DNA of 64,000 nt from Lobosporangium transversale (lineage: Eukaryota; Mortierellomycota; Mortierellomycetes; Mortierellales; Mortierellaceae). Below, in pieces: positions 35,260-45,769 of this stretch. The translations under genes and the position numbers were made by a program. The DNA lies in contig NW_019028985.1 of assembly GCF_002105155.1 (NCBI RefSeq), positions 868,001-932,000 on the forward strand. Reading direction: 5' to 3'. The notes under the pieces were generated by a model, which had not been told where the DNA came from, did no database searches, and was given only the letters and a program-made list of their open reading frames with translations. Positions within the stretch are counted from its first letter, which is position 1; each line of letters starts with the position of its first letter.

Positions 35260-37957
35260 ATGAGGACATCGTTCCAGACTGTAATCTTAGTTATAGTCTT
35301 TACTTTAATTTCAGCAGTTTCATCAGCAGCATCACCACCATTCACCACACCAACTGGCCAACGTCCTTCCCTAACTATCACAACGCTATTGAAATCTACG
35401 ACTGCTACTACAGGCACAAGCGTCATCCCACCAACATCGACGCCAGCACTGGCCAGTCCAACAACGAGTGCTGGAGAAGACCCTGGGAAAGAAAGCAGTT
35501 ATGGCAATGCCACCAACACGAGGAATCCGGCTTTAATTTCATGTCCTCCACCACTAATTCCTAACTCTCTTCAGCTCTCCTCGTCGTCATGCGAGGGGCA
35601 GTGCTGTATTCCATGTCCTGCATCATCTGTATTTTATGAGCCTGGGAAGCTAAGGACCATCTACATGTTGACTAGTATCATTCGAGCAATATCTGCAACA
35701 GCATGTGGCTTCATGTCAATATGCTACATTATCCTGCCAAGTCGAAGGAAACATCCACATTTAATTGTGCTCATCTTCACTGTCTTGTTGGTGCCTTGGG
35801 AGGGTATTGGGACGATTTGGTTATACCAAAAAGATGATCTTTTATGCAAAAATGTTTATGAAATCGCCACCATGTCCAATTCCTGGTTGTGTGGACTGCA
35901 AGGTAGATCAAATAAGAATAAAAAAGAAGTTGACTGTGATATATTTGCTTTGAGCCTCATTCCTATTAGAGTTTCCATCATCCTCACGCATGTCTTTTAT
36001 TCTCTTCTCAGGGGTTGCATTAGTGTATATCATTTGGGTGGTGCTCTGTCTCGCGCTACTACTGATCGCCAACCTTCACCTATTAACAGTATATCAATCT
36101 TTGGTGGTTGAGTCACACCTGACAAAACTAATTGTCTTAACGTTTTTTCTGCCACTGTCAGCCGTGATCCCCGTCGTAGTCTCAAAGAAAATCGAGAATC
36201 CAGGTTTCGGTTCTGTATGCTTTGTGAGCTCTGATGTTGCTAGTCCTTTGTTCTTTTACCCGTTATCTGTCGTTGTTTGTATCGCAGCGATTTTACATCT
36301 AGGAACCATAATCTTTATGATCAAGGCAAGGGGATATTGTATTTGTATTATGTTTTTTTTTTTTTTAAAAAAAAATAATAATAATAATGATAATAATAAT
36401 AATGTTATATATTATTGTTATTATTAAAAATAGACAAGTATCAAAGCAAACACAGTATCGCTTAATGACTCCGCCTCATATGACTTCAGCGACTCACAAA
36501 GCAGTAAGACCATTTTTGCAGGACGACGTCGACTTCAGACGGCACGCGATATTTCACGTCTTCTTAAACAGCAATGGCGTCCAGGATTATTTGCTTTATT
36601 CATCTTGGCTGTTGATATGGTTTACTCGCTTTTTTACTTCACTGCGGCAAAAAAGCTCGCAATTGTGAAGCCCACAACACCCTGGTTCACGCAATGGACA
36701 AAGTGCCTAGAAGGCCAAGCCATGATCTCTATCCAGGCAGGTAGACTCTCACTAACTCCAACCGCGGATCAACTAATCATCGCTGGAGAAGCTGCCCAAG
36801 CAGCATGTGCCTCAATAGCTGGCCCTTATGTGCCATCATTCCCATGGGCAGCCCTAGCAGAGGTAATGCCGGCCATTTTAGGGACCATCATTGGCCTTAT
36901 TTTTGGGACTAAGGTGGAGCTGTGGCAAGATCTAAGGACACAACTATTCGGGAATAGAAACTCTGCTATTCTTACCACGGACGGTAATACAAAAGGAGAC
37001 CGTGAACTAAACCTCAGTCAAGCCCATGAGCATCCGTTAGACGAACAATATCAAACGAAGCAACAAAGAACTACTAAGGACAATGATTTTTACTCAGGGG
37101 GCCTAGGATCAGATCAGGGGTTTTACAATAGCCATGATATTCTAGCACAGTCAGTAGTCCATTATGATAATGATAAGCTTGAATCCTCGATGCCGTCATC
37201 ACCCACAACTCCTACGTCACCGTCTCCAGCTGCTGGCACATTTAGGAGCAGCTTGAGAAAGGGCTCCATTACAATCGATACTATTCATAGGCCTTCAATA
37301 GGACAGGATATTCAAACACCAAAGTCTATGAAAATGACTCAAGAACGAGCTCAGCTTGTAGCGGAGGGGGCGGAACCGTGGCCAGCATGGCCATCATCGA
37401 TCTTGCATACCTCTCGTTACCCTAACACTGAGCTGGAGTCATTTTACTCCGCCATCCCCATTATCACAAGTAATGGCATCATTAATACTACACCTATCAA
37501 TGCCCCAACTCAACCGCCTTCTTCTACAGAACGTCGACCTAGCTTCGCTATGAGGATACAGGAAGAAAAACCTGCGGCCGACGCTAACTCAGCCACACAG
37601 TGTCAGACATCTGCTTCGCGGGGATTCTATAATTCAGAAGATTTGACAGCTGGTCCAATACTCCAGGCCCTGAGTCGAAAGCAGAGCCTAAAAACGCAGG
37701 AGATGTCACGACAGCTAAAACAACAACAGCAGAAAGTACAGGTATCAACAAAGCCGCCACAACTCGAAGTGACGATCCCATTGCGCACTAATAGCCGTCG
37801 TGATCGTCAAGTACAGTTCCAGATCGAGTCGGAACCATCACAGCAACAATTAACGCGCACTGATTCTATCCTTAGATCACCTACAAGCCCTAAAAGCGCG
37901 AATATACCAACTACATCTCCACCAGTGCCACGAAAGAGTGGCCGCCGGTATTCTTGA
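35260..37957 (+). CDS. Frizzled/Smoothened-like seven-transmembrane receptor 2
   Basis: Exons 35260-35902, 36012-36325 and 36434-37957 give 826 aa. Same architecture as its upstream neighbour: signal peptide (VILVIVFTLISAVSSAASPP), Ser/Thr/Pro-rich ectodomain, cysteine motif CPPPLIPN with CEGQCCIPCPASSVFYEP, seven transmembrane segments, and a long disordered tail with poly-Gln and PxxP motifs. Helix 7 is WAALAEVMPAILGTIIGLIFG. The second intron uses a GC donor (GCAAGG); no in-phase GT donor is available and IFMIK must join TSIKANT. That intron carries an AAT/AATG microsatellite and a T12-A9 tract. Tandem duplication of an ancestral gene is the simplest origin, with the loops and tail diverging strongly. 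Ligand unknown. Confidence 0.85.
36368..36428. repeat. AAT-type microsatellite in receptor 2 intron 2
   Basis: AATAATAATAATGATAATAATAATAATG followed by TTA repeats, immediately after a T12-A9 tract. Confidence 0.7.
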
Positions 37958-38261
37958 GACTAAAAATAACTAGCATACCCAATATCCCTGTAATGAAATA
38001 TACCATCTAGTAAATTAATAAAAAGTTGCGGATTGTCATAAATAAAAAAGATATATATATATGGATCACCGTACATTAATGTATATCCATTCACAATTAA
38101 ACCTGAATGTGGTGATGACCAATTGGTAAGGTACTATCCTCAATCATCCTTTTACGAGCCACTATCTTACCCGGTGTACTGTCACGATTATTCCCACCTG
38201 CTGTCCTGTTCAAAGAGGAAGCTACAAAAGATCAAGAAGGTATAACTATAGCATACACAGT
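37958..38261. other. 3' flank of receptor 2 and decayed edge of the retroelement
   Basis: AT-rich trailer with AATAAA-like signals near 38017 and 38039. From about 38210 a reading frame (FKEEATKDQEG) may be retroelement remnant. Confidence 0.4.
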
Positions 38262-39401
38262 ATGCATATCTTACAGAACAAAGAGACGAGTGATATATTG
38301 CATAGTATGCATGCAGTGGGTCACATTGACACAAATTTCATGATGAAATTCATCCATAATCGAGATCAAACCTGGCCAAAGCTTGCTGAGGATTGCTCAA
38401 ATTTCATTAAAAGATGCGATGAATGCCAACGAATGAATATCATTAGAAAAGGGCATCATATTATGAAGGCGATCCATGCCCAGCTGCCAGGAGAACATAT
38501 GGTAATCGATCTTGCTGGTCGATTCGTTGAGTCTGAATATAAAAACTCTTGCCTTCTCGTCCTCGTAGGAGTTTGCATAAGATTTGTTTTGCTGGATGCA
38601 ATCCTTGACAAATCAGCTTACACTGTGGTGAAGACAGTATTCAAATGATTCATGGACATTGACTTTTCTAGTGTATTACAATCAGAAATGGAAAAGAATT
38701 CACGAATGAAGTAATTCGTGTCATGACTACTCAGTTATATATCGGTAATTGGCTAACAACACCTTATCGTCTTAGATGAAATGGTGTAGTAGAAAACCAT
38801 GTTAAATCCGCATGTAATGATCCGTAAAATGGTTAAAGACCGCACTAAACTTTGGGATAGGCATATTCAATTGTCTATGAGAACCAGGATTATTCATCTG
38901 CACAACTCTTCCCCATTCTCTTTATTCTTTGCTAGGAAAGTCAATGGCTTCAGCAATTACATTAATAACAAAGGAGTACTAATGAGTCCTGAACGGCTCA
39001 AATATTTGACAGAAGCCATGTTTCCTGCTCTTCGTAAGAAGGCCAAAACGACTCAATTAAAAATAATTGAGCACTTCAATGCTGCTGTGCTCCACAGCGA
39101 GTTCTCTGATGGTATTAAAGCCATGACTCTCGATCCAATCAGAGCAGACAAACCTGCCCCTCGATACGAAGGGCCATACACGGTGACAAATCGGACCTCA
39201 CGCGGCTCCCCTTTCCTGAAAGACAATACTGGTGCTATTCTTGGTTGCTACTATGCACCCTCACGGCTCAAATTAGTCTTAGATGATTATAAGGGTATCG
39301 AAACCTATGAAATAGAACGCATCATCAGCCATCGACCTGATGACTCCATTCCTAACGCTATGCAGTGTAGTGCACATGACCTTTACAGAAATTACAAATG
39401 A
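38262..39401 (+). pseudogene. Ty3/gypsy chromovirus integrase remnant (5' part)
   Basis: Two open stretches (38262-38648 and 38799-39401) are separated by a frameshift and at least one stop. The first has an integrase zinc-binding HHCC arrangement (HSMHAVGHID ... CSNFIKRCDECQRMN) followed by the catalytic-core start GEHMVIDLAG. The bridge translates to NGKEFTNEVIRVMTTQ and, past an in-frame TGA, NGVVENHVKSACN, both typical of the integrase core. The second stretch ends with the integrase C-terminal region (PRYEGPYTVTNRT) and the beginning of a chromodomain (YEIERIISHRP). No gag, protease, reverse transcriptase or LTR is visible upstream, so this is a truncated copy. The chromodomain continues at 43314 after an insertion. 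Confidence 0.8.
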
Positions 39402-39762
39402 ATAAATTTATTTGGTATCACGTGCACTGGCCATCGATTATATTGCACTACCACTTACGTATCATGCATTCAGCGTCCCAAAAAATGCACTGTATACCTA
39501 GGCTATTTTTATGAAGTTTTCTAGGTACTCAGGCACCTTTTTTTTCACCTTTAATGCTGATTGGCGCAAATGAGATCACGCCATGCAAGAAAAGGTTGAT
39601 TTGTAATGTCAGGAATGAATGAGGATGAAGCTGACAAAAGGAAAGGTGAGAACAATAAATTGAAGTCCATTTTGCTTCTCATTCTTTCATTCCTCTTTAA
39701 CTAATCTATCTCACAAAACCACGTCATTATATCTATCTACCCGCTTTCATATTACTTAAATT
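39402..39762. other. Left flank of the nested Crypton region
   Basis: No ORF of note. It lies between the chromovirus remnant and the small plus-strand ORF and should contain the left junction of the insertion and the promoter of the small ORF. Confidence 0.4.
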
Positions 39763-40425
39763 ATGTCTTCCTCTAACAACACTGCTTCCTCTTCCACCAG
39801 CCAAGTTGCTGGCAAAAAACGCGCTCGTGAGGAATTGGAAAACGACAAGAGCGCAAGTCGCCAGACCTCACCTTCCCTAGAAGGTCCACCTGCTGCCCTA
39901 GCGTTCCACTATGTGCCATGGGAACGTCCCACCAAAAATATACACGAAATCCAGAAGCTCTTTCTTGAGGGTCCATTCTGTACTTTCAGGGAGCGGGAAG
40001 ACAGTGAGCTTTATCAGGATGGCGATGAAGGGAGTCCTCGCAAGATCCTCTTTCTAGAGGGAGTGCTAAAACGCGATTTGTCCAGCAAACCCGTGACGCG
40101 TGGCAAATTTGAGATTTTCGGGCTTCATGAACCATCGCTGATCAAGCAGCTGAAGCGTCGTGACCTCAGGCTGATCAAAAACACGGAATTGCAACGGTTA
40201 GAAGCGTTAGCTAGGGCCTCGCAACGTGCACCGGCTGCTGTCGTTTCAGTTGCAACAGAGACTGACCGTCCAGAGTCGACGCTAGAGATGTCAGAACGAC
40301 AGCTCCGAACGGTTCTCACTGAACTGGAATCAGTTAATGTGGACTCGCCTCGTAACAAGCTTTTGCAAGAAAAAGCAGCACTGTTGTTAGATGTGTATAG
40401 AACCTTTAAACCAGTTGCGGAATAA
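39763..40425 (+). CDS. Unrecognised 220-aa ORF, convergent partner of the Crypton recombinase
   Basis: Intact single-exon ORF. It starts with a Ser/Thr/Asn-rich stretch leading to a basic KKRAREELE, which could be a nuclear localisation signal. Then come the conserved-looking HYVPWERPTKNIHEIQKLF and FEIFGLHEPSLIKQLKRRDL, and a helical C-terminus (about 165-215). I do not recognise the family. It is not a chance ORF: a diverged, broken relative on the opposite strand at 43602-44219 shares the Ser-rich/KRAREE N-terminus and NIHEI. It ends 89 bases from the stop of the Crypton recombinase gene, tail to tail, so the two may form one two-gene element. A nuclear or DNA-binding role is inference only. 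Confidence 0.6.
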   Translation: MSSSNNTASSSTSQVAGKKRAREELENDKSASRQTSPSLEGPPAALAFHYVPWERPTKNIHEIQKLFLEGPFCTFREREDSELYQDGDEGSPRKILFLEGVLKRDLSSKPVTRGKFEIFGLHEPSLIKQLKRRDLRLIKNTELQRLEALARASQRAPAAVVSVATETDRPESTLEMSERQLRTVLTELESVNVDSPRNKLLQEKAALLLDVYRTFKPVAE

Positions 40426-40513
40426 AGTGTTGTTTTCAAAAATATATATTATCATGAGTATAAAAAATTCGTACGGCGGTGCACTTTGGAGAGTACATCA
40501 AAACCATAGCTTT

Positions 40514-42794
40514 TTATTTGCCCTTCTTCTTTTGGATAGACTTAAAGTACGCGTTTGAGGACCCAGCTTGCCTGATTGCAGTATCCATTGTCGTTTTTGC
40601 CTTTATAACTCTGTCGTTCAGTGTTGGTCCTTCAGTCTTCAGGACCTCAGCCAGAGTAGCAAAGATAATTCTTCGCTTGAGCATATACTGGTTCCTAAGA
40701 TTAGGATTCCAGCCTTTGCGCCAGTCCTTTTGGAACCTATTCAAACTCCAAATCGATGGCTTTGCCCCCTGGGCCGTAAACCATTCATCCCAAAGAGGAA
40801 AAAGAGGGGTGACCCTTGACAACATAGAGAAATTTGGGGCTGCAGCTCTGACCTGGTCAATTGGGAGCTGCAAGTAAGTCTCTGCAATCTTATCCGCTAA
40901 ACATTCCAACTTCATTGTTTCCATGGCTTCATTTATCCCTCCATCTTCCTCTTGTTCCTGCACCTCGGGGTCTACTTGGTCTAGTTGCTCATTTTGGCCT
41001 GGTTGCTCGTCTTGGCCTGGTCGCTCATCCTGCTCTGGTTGCTGCTCCAAAGCATCCATCCCCCTTTGTTCAAATCCCCGCGGCTGCTCCTGGAGATGCT
41101 GCCTTGGAGGTATATGATGTATAAGGTCATTCAACTGTTGTTCTTGCTCTTTCGCTTGACGCTGCTCTTGTTGCGTCAGAATGCGATGCTCGTTCTCCAT
41201 ATCACTAGCTAAATGCCCAAAAGACCTGGCGGTTGTCTTCGTAAGGTTCGACATTACAGTTTGAAGCCCTTGTACGATGGTTATCATCTCACGATGCATA
41301 TGACTGCATGTTCTAGACCAGCCAGCATTACTATTCTCCGCTGTAGCTTGGAGTGCGCCCATAAAATCATCACGTACGTAATGATCCAAAGATGACACGC
41401 TCGATTTGATGGCTTGAAGCTCTTGATGGATGACTGGAGCATTGAAACGGAGACTGTCGTTTGTTGGTGATTGTGTCTTCTGCATGGCATCGTGAAGTCG
41501 CAAAGAAAACTCTTGGAACAGTTGCGACGAAAACACAGGGTTACTAGTGAAAACGTGGTGCTGGCTGTAGATACACAATGGATCGCCATTGCACGCCATC
41601 AGAGCAACTGCATCTTGTAAAATAACCTTGCGCAAGTGGGCTAGGATAAGCATGATTCGCATGGCTGGAATGTACTCAGCTGGATAAGGTACTGACTCAT
41701 TGTCAGGACGATTCAGATCTTCGGGACGATCCATCATAACGTTCTCCATCCATCTGGCCCAATCGACATTGTCTGGAAACAGCTCCTCAATGAATGGAAA
41801 GATTTGCTTCTGTAATTCAACAGGCGGTATAACGGTGTTCCGCGGAAGCCAGAAATCCTCATTCTCGTGGAGAAATCCGGCCATTTTAAATGGTACAGTC
41901 TGCGCTACCGGACTAAGGTAATGCGTTACCAAGCGGCGATGGTTCCAATTACCATGTTGGGCAATATCTTCGATGCTAGCCCCATTGGCTTGCGCATGTT
42001 GCGCCCCAGCCTTACGGCCACTATGAGTAACCTTGGATGATGTGTAATGCGCTAGCTTCATCACCTCGCTTAGAGATCTGAGTATGGCTATGCTATTGGT
42101 TAGGAAACAGAGTACAAAAACTTCATGTAATGGCGTATTTGCATTTCTGATAATTTCACTTGCCTGTAGAGAGTCGCAGCATCCATCGCTTTGTATTTGT
42201 CAGAGGCATGTACAAGGTACTGGGATTTCCAGTCATGCATGCGGAAATTTGGAGTAGATTCTTTCGTCTGTTGTGTAAGGTAAAGGGGTATTTTAATCAT
42301 GGATGAATATTAATAGACAGCTTATATGCTGAGTTAATCTTCAACAGCAACCCATAGAAGCAGCCAATACGTACCATCCACTGCTCGAATAGATAAAAAG
42401 CGAGGCATCCAACAGGGCAAATCTCTACGTCCTTGTTACGAATAAATACAGAATGGAGCGTATGATCATTGTTCATTTTTCCTTGAGGGATTGCTATTAC
42501 AATCCCAAGTGCGAACTGGTGTCCATTTCCAGCAGTCGCAAAGTGGTGGGGAAATAAGTGGCTCACTAAGGCATCTCGTATACTTTGTCCCCGAGTGATC
42601 ATAAAATGATTAAATGCAAAACACAGACGATTACGCGCGCCAACTAGCTTCTGTGTCCTGGAGACAGCACTCAGATGCTTATAGCTCCTGCTCCACGAGA
42701 TCTTCATAAATTTCTTGAACATAGATAGAGGATATCCCGCACCAACTGTCAGTTGCAGAACGTCCTGGGACGACGTTCTTTTGTTCTGGTTCAA
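40514..42794 (-). CDS. Crypton-type tyrosine recombinase with C-terminal GCR1_C-like domain
   Basis: Exons 42375-42794 (5' end unresolved), 42164-42267 and 40514-42077 give about 695 aa. YR transposases cut and rejoin DNA through a tyrosine. Seen: the region around the first catalytic arginine (MITRGQSIRDAL); the HxxR box as THSGRKAGAQHA; GNW; and the candidate nucleophile Tyr in LVTHYLS. A charged linker with degenerate repeats (RPGQDEQPGQNEQLDQ) follows, then a GCR1_C-like DNA-binding domain (TPLFPLWDEWF ... PSIWSLNRFQKDWRKGW). That YR-plus-GCR1_C architecture defines fungal Cryptons. The second intron has a GC donor (GCAAGT) and is needed to join LYR to SLSEVMKLAHY. The start is not clear: an ATG upstream (about 42809) opens a different frame (MNVTFEPEQ), so an exon, a frameshift or truncation is possible. 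The long ORF is otherwise intact, suggesting recent activity. Confidence 0.8.
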
Positions 42795-43313
42795 AAGTAA
42801 CGTTCATAATCTGTTTCTAGCTCTGCTGATATAAAAAAAAAAAATAAATAAATAAAGAAAGAAGGCGTGAGACTGAGGCCATAGAGGGTCGGCGTACGGC
42901 TCTAAGCAAATGGGATACATAATGGGTCCTTTGCTCAGAAGCACTCCTACTCTCTTAGAGGGTGTTGGTATTGCGTTTTATTGAATCCATCTTTTTTTTT
43001 TTCTAAAGGGGTTACGGGGACAAGAGACAGGAACGCCGAGAAAGTAAATGAGTGAGTGGGAAGGAGAGCTTACTCGGTTTAGAAGGGTTTGGAAAGGTGT
43101 TGGGTGTAGCAATGAAGAAGGAAGAAAAGGAATGCATGAATGCATGAGACATTTTTTTTTTTTTTTTTTTTTTCCCAGTATAGCCTGGGAGGTATTTGCA
43201 GAGGTTACAAGCAGGATTACAATTGGTGCGAAAACACAGTCACATATATACTTATTGAATACAAATTTTGTAATTTAAATTGTTAAGATTTCATTTTGTA
43301 ATCCGATTACAGC
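42795..43313. other. Right flank of the nested Crypton region
   Basis: No ORF of note. Contains the 5' side of the Crypton gene, an A/AATA tract (42831-42855), a T run (43152-43173) and AT-rich DNA up to the resumption of the chromodomain. The right junction of the insertion should lie near 43300-43313. Confidence 0.4.
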
Positions 43314-43508
43314 AAACTACCGTTTCAGTATCTGGTCAAATGGAAAGGCTATGAGCATTCCGATAACACTTGGGAAGCAAAAGAACATTTTATTGAAAGA
43401 CAATGCATAAGCGACTATTGGGCAGACTTCTATGCCAAACCCAAGCCTTCTATCAATAAACCGTCTAGTCCCTCCATACGGCGTACTCGTACGCACAAAC
43501 AACGATAG
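43314..43508 (+). pseudogene. Chromodomain tail of the Ty3/gypsy chromovirus (3' part)
   Basis: Translating from 43314 gives KLPFQYLVKWKGYEHSDN and TWEAKEHF, the diagnostic core of a chromodomain, then a basic C-terminus ending at TAG (43506-43508). It lacks its own first strand, which is present 3.9 kb upstream as YEIERIISHRP at about 39300-39340. The two pieces therefore read as one chromodomain split by an insertion. Confidence 0.8.
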
Positions 43509-43601
43509 TCATGTACAAAATAGCGTACAACGACGACATCTAAAACCAACAATGATAAATAATAATAAAGCAAACGAATCTTTATTGTGGAACACTATAC
43601 G

Positions 43602-44219
43602 TTACGCATGTATTCCTGCAGAAAGCTTTATTGCTTCAGACACCACCTTCAAAGTATCGGCGTTCTTGGCTCCAGTTTCTGCTTGCAGTTTAGCTATATC
43701 AAGCAGCTTCTCCATGTTATTATCACGTATCCTCTTGCCTGTCTGATAATATTCCACAGCAGGAGATAAGTAAGATAGGAGATTCTTCGAACACATTTAC
43801 TCTGCACGACATTGTTGATGCTCCCTATCCGCCGAGCCAGGCTTTCCATGGCCTCGAAGGCGTCGACCGTATTTATAAGAATGCGTTCCGGCAGCACTTC
43901 GATCTCATATGAAGACCTTCTTTTAACATTATGCGTCTCCATAAATACTTCGCACTCTGTGGTCTCCTGAAGAATCTCGTGGATGTTGCTGCGCCCCTCA
44001 TCATATTTGACCGCAGCTCATGCACGTTTTACGGGAGAGGGTTTACCTGATGACTCAATCGCATATCCTTCAACCGGCAAAACCGCAGGAGCAAGAGTAG
44101 GTGAAAATTCTGATACTGGCGTTGGCTCCTCACGAGCACGCTTGTTACCAGCGCTGACTGAGGAGGAGGAAGAAGAAACGGTGTTGTTGGTGGACAATGC
44201 ACTGGAAATTTAAATTGTG
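43602..44219 (-). pseudogene. Decayed relative of the 220-aa Crypton-linked ORF
   Basis: On the minus strand the first frame reads STNNTVSSSSSSVSAGNKRA then REEP, has one in-frame TGA, continues with GRSNIHEILQETTECEVF and ends by frameshift. A second frame (43602-43796) carries KNLLSYLSPAVEYYQTGKRI to the stop. The expected start codon is changed (ATT in place of ATG). The N-terminal pattern and the NIHEI motif match the intact ORF at 39763-40425, though the middle is strongly diverged. It lies just outside the chromovirus tail, so this family was present at the site in at least two copies of opposite orientation. Confidence 0.6.
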
Positions 44220-45082
44220 AACCTGTTCTCTTTGTTTTATTGTCCTAAAATTCCTCCATTTCCTTTTGGGCCTTTGCTTTCATTGCTTTTATTTATTGTA
44301 TCAGATATATTTTTTATATTGTATCTTATATATTTTTTATATTGTCATGGCCGCTGCACGTTCCACACGTTCGTCGGCATTATTATTATTTTCTTTTATA
44401 GTTGTCTGAAGGAAATGACTTCGCCCAAGATTGCAAGTGGATAACAAAGCTGAGTGCGAGCTTAGAATGGAAAGAATGAGACTATCCGTCCTCTATTAAA
44501 GTTGAATTTCTCTTCTTTCTCTCACCTTATTTCATTCGTTGTTACTGATAGCGCCCCTAGAACAAGGACATGCAGTATTTGCGATGACTCAGGATACGAT
44601 CGAAGTACAGAAGAGTGGGTTCCACATTCAATATTTCGGTTTTGTCATCCTCACCAAAACCGTAAACTTTTTTAGTCTGTGTTGGAAATACATCGTTCAT
44701 TGTACACGGTTAGGGAATGATTTATTGAAGACGTCTAGGTAGCAGGTGAGACGCGTTTGCTCCGAGCGAAAACCTCTCATAGGCATTGATCTCCAAATGG
44801 CACTTCCAAAACTGTATGAGCGACCTACTTGAAAAAAAAAGTCATTAGTTTTCTAAATGAGACAAGACAATGTCACTACGCATAACTATGACGTAGAAGA
44901 CGGGAGCTTTATTAATTTGAAGTATGAGCGTTATATACATATACGGTTCCTAGGAATGAAAAAAAAAAAAAAAAAAAAAATAGTTAGAGGCCAAATAATG
45001 CTGGGTAGGCTGCCAAAGAGAGTCTTGAAAGTTGACTATATTTGGCAATGGGCTGCCAAATAGATTAATCCTAAAGCAAAAA
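44220..45082. other. Intergenic between transposon nest and tRNA gene
   Basis: No gene seen. Short ORFs at 44539-44742 and 44857-45063 have no recognisable features. An A run at 44959-44980 is present. Confidence 0.5.
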
Positions 45083-45154
45083 CGTTCAGGGCGGGGGTCG
45101 AACCCGCGATCTTTGGCTTCGGAGACCAACGCCTTACCTCTAGGCCACCAGAAC
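45083..45154 (-). tRNA. tRNA-Arg (anticodon CCG)
   Basis: Minus-strand cloverleaf of 72 bases without intron. Acceptor GTTCTGG pairs with CCTGAAC except for one T-T mismatch at the fifth pair; discriminator base G. D stem is GCC/GGC. Anticodon stem is TTGGT/GCCAA with loop CTCCGAA, anticodon CCG reading CGG. T stem is GCGGG/CCCGC with loop TTCGACC. The internal promoter A box (TGGCCTAGAGG) and B box (GGTTCGACCCC) are intact, and a T5 terminator follows directly on the transcribed strand (plus-strand AAAAA at 45078-45082). The single acceptor mismatch is tolerated in many tRNAs but leaves open a tRNA-derived pseudogene. Confidence 0.9.
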
Positions 45155-45162
45155 TTGACCAA

Positions 45163-45178
45163 CCGGATCCAAATCCGG
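45163..45178. repeat. Hairpin just upstream of the tRNA gene
   Basis: CCGGAT and ATCCGG flank CCAA, a perfect 6-bp stem nine bases before the tRNA 5' end. Confidence 0.5.
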
Positions 45179-45225
45179 TATAGTCGGCCAAGTCTTGGTA
45201 AATTCTATATATAAAGCTAACTATT

Positions 45226-45264
45226 CCACGTGATTTAGCACGTGCATCGAAGCACATCACGTGG
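45226..45264. promoter_or_regulatory. Cluster of three CACGTG E-boxes within an inverted repeat
   Basis: CACGTG occurs at 45227-45232, 45239-45244 and 45258-45263. The outer two lie in a perfect 9-bp inverted repeat CCACGTGAT/ATCACGTGG. CACGTG is the site of Cbf1-type bHLH factors. It lies 70-110 bases upstream of the tRNA-Arg gene and 500 bases before the kinesin gene; the target is unknown. Confidence 0.55.
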
Positions 45265-45769
45265 GAAGACGCTATTTTTGGGTGACGGTGCGCTGTCGAC
45301 AAGAGGTGCCTGAAAAGAAAGGATGGATGATCTTTGCGCACAACGAACCAAGTAGGGCCGTGCTATAAGTCTTCAAAGACTGTGTGCAGGATGTGGTTGA
45401 TTATTAGATGCCACTTTATTTGCGATCCCAGAAATGTGGCCACCCATTTATAGTTACCTGACTGCATGGATCCTTGTTTTCAATACAAATAAAAGTCTTC
45501 AGATACGACGATCCCCTGGATACCTCACTAATAATTGAAAATGATTATTGGGAGGGTGAGGAGTGAATGTGAAAAACGAATATCCAAATCGTGTGGGGGC
45601 AGAAGTGAATTATTTCAGCGAACTCTATACTTCCCCTTATTTTTACTCCACATTTTTTTTTTTCGAACATTCACTCCATTCACTTATTGCGCCTATTCGT
45701 TTTCATTTCTCTTCTCATTACACTTGTATAGCTTCCACTCTTTTTTTTTTTTTTTTTTTTTTTTGGACA
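45265..45769. other. Kinesin promoter and leader
   Basis: No gene supported. A T run of 24 (45741-45764) ends six bases before the kinesin start codon. Confidence 0.5.

Noticed and set aside
40861-41212. Plus-strand ORFs of 64-87 codons opposite the Crypton gene
   Set aside because: Shadows of the Gln/Glu-rich linker of the recombinase on the minus strand.
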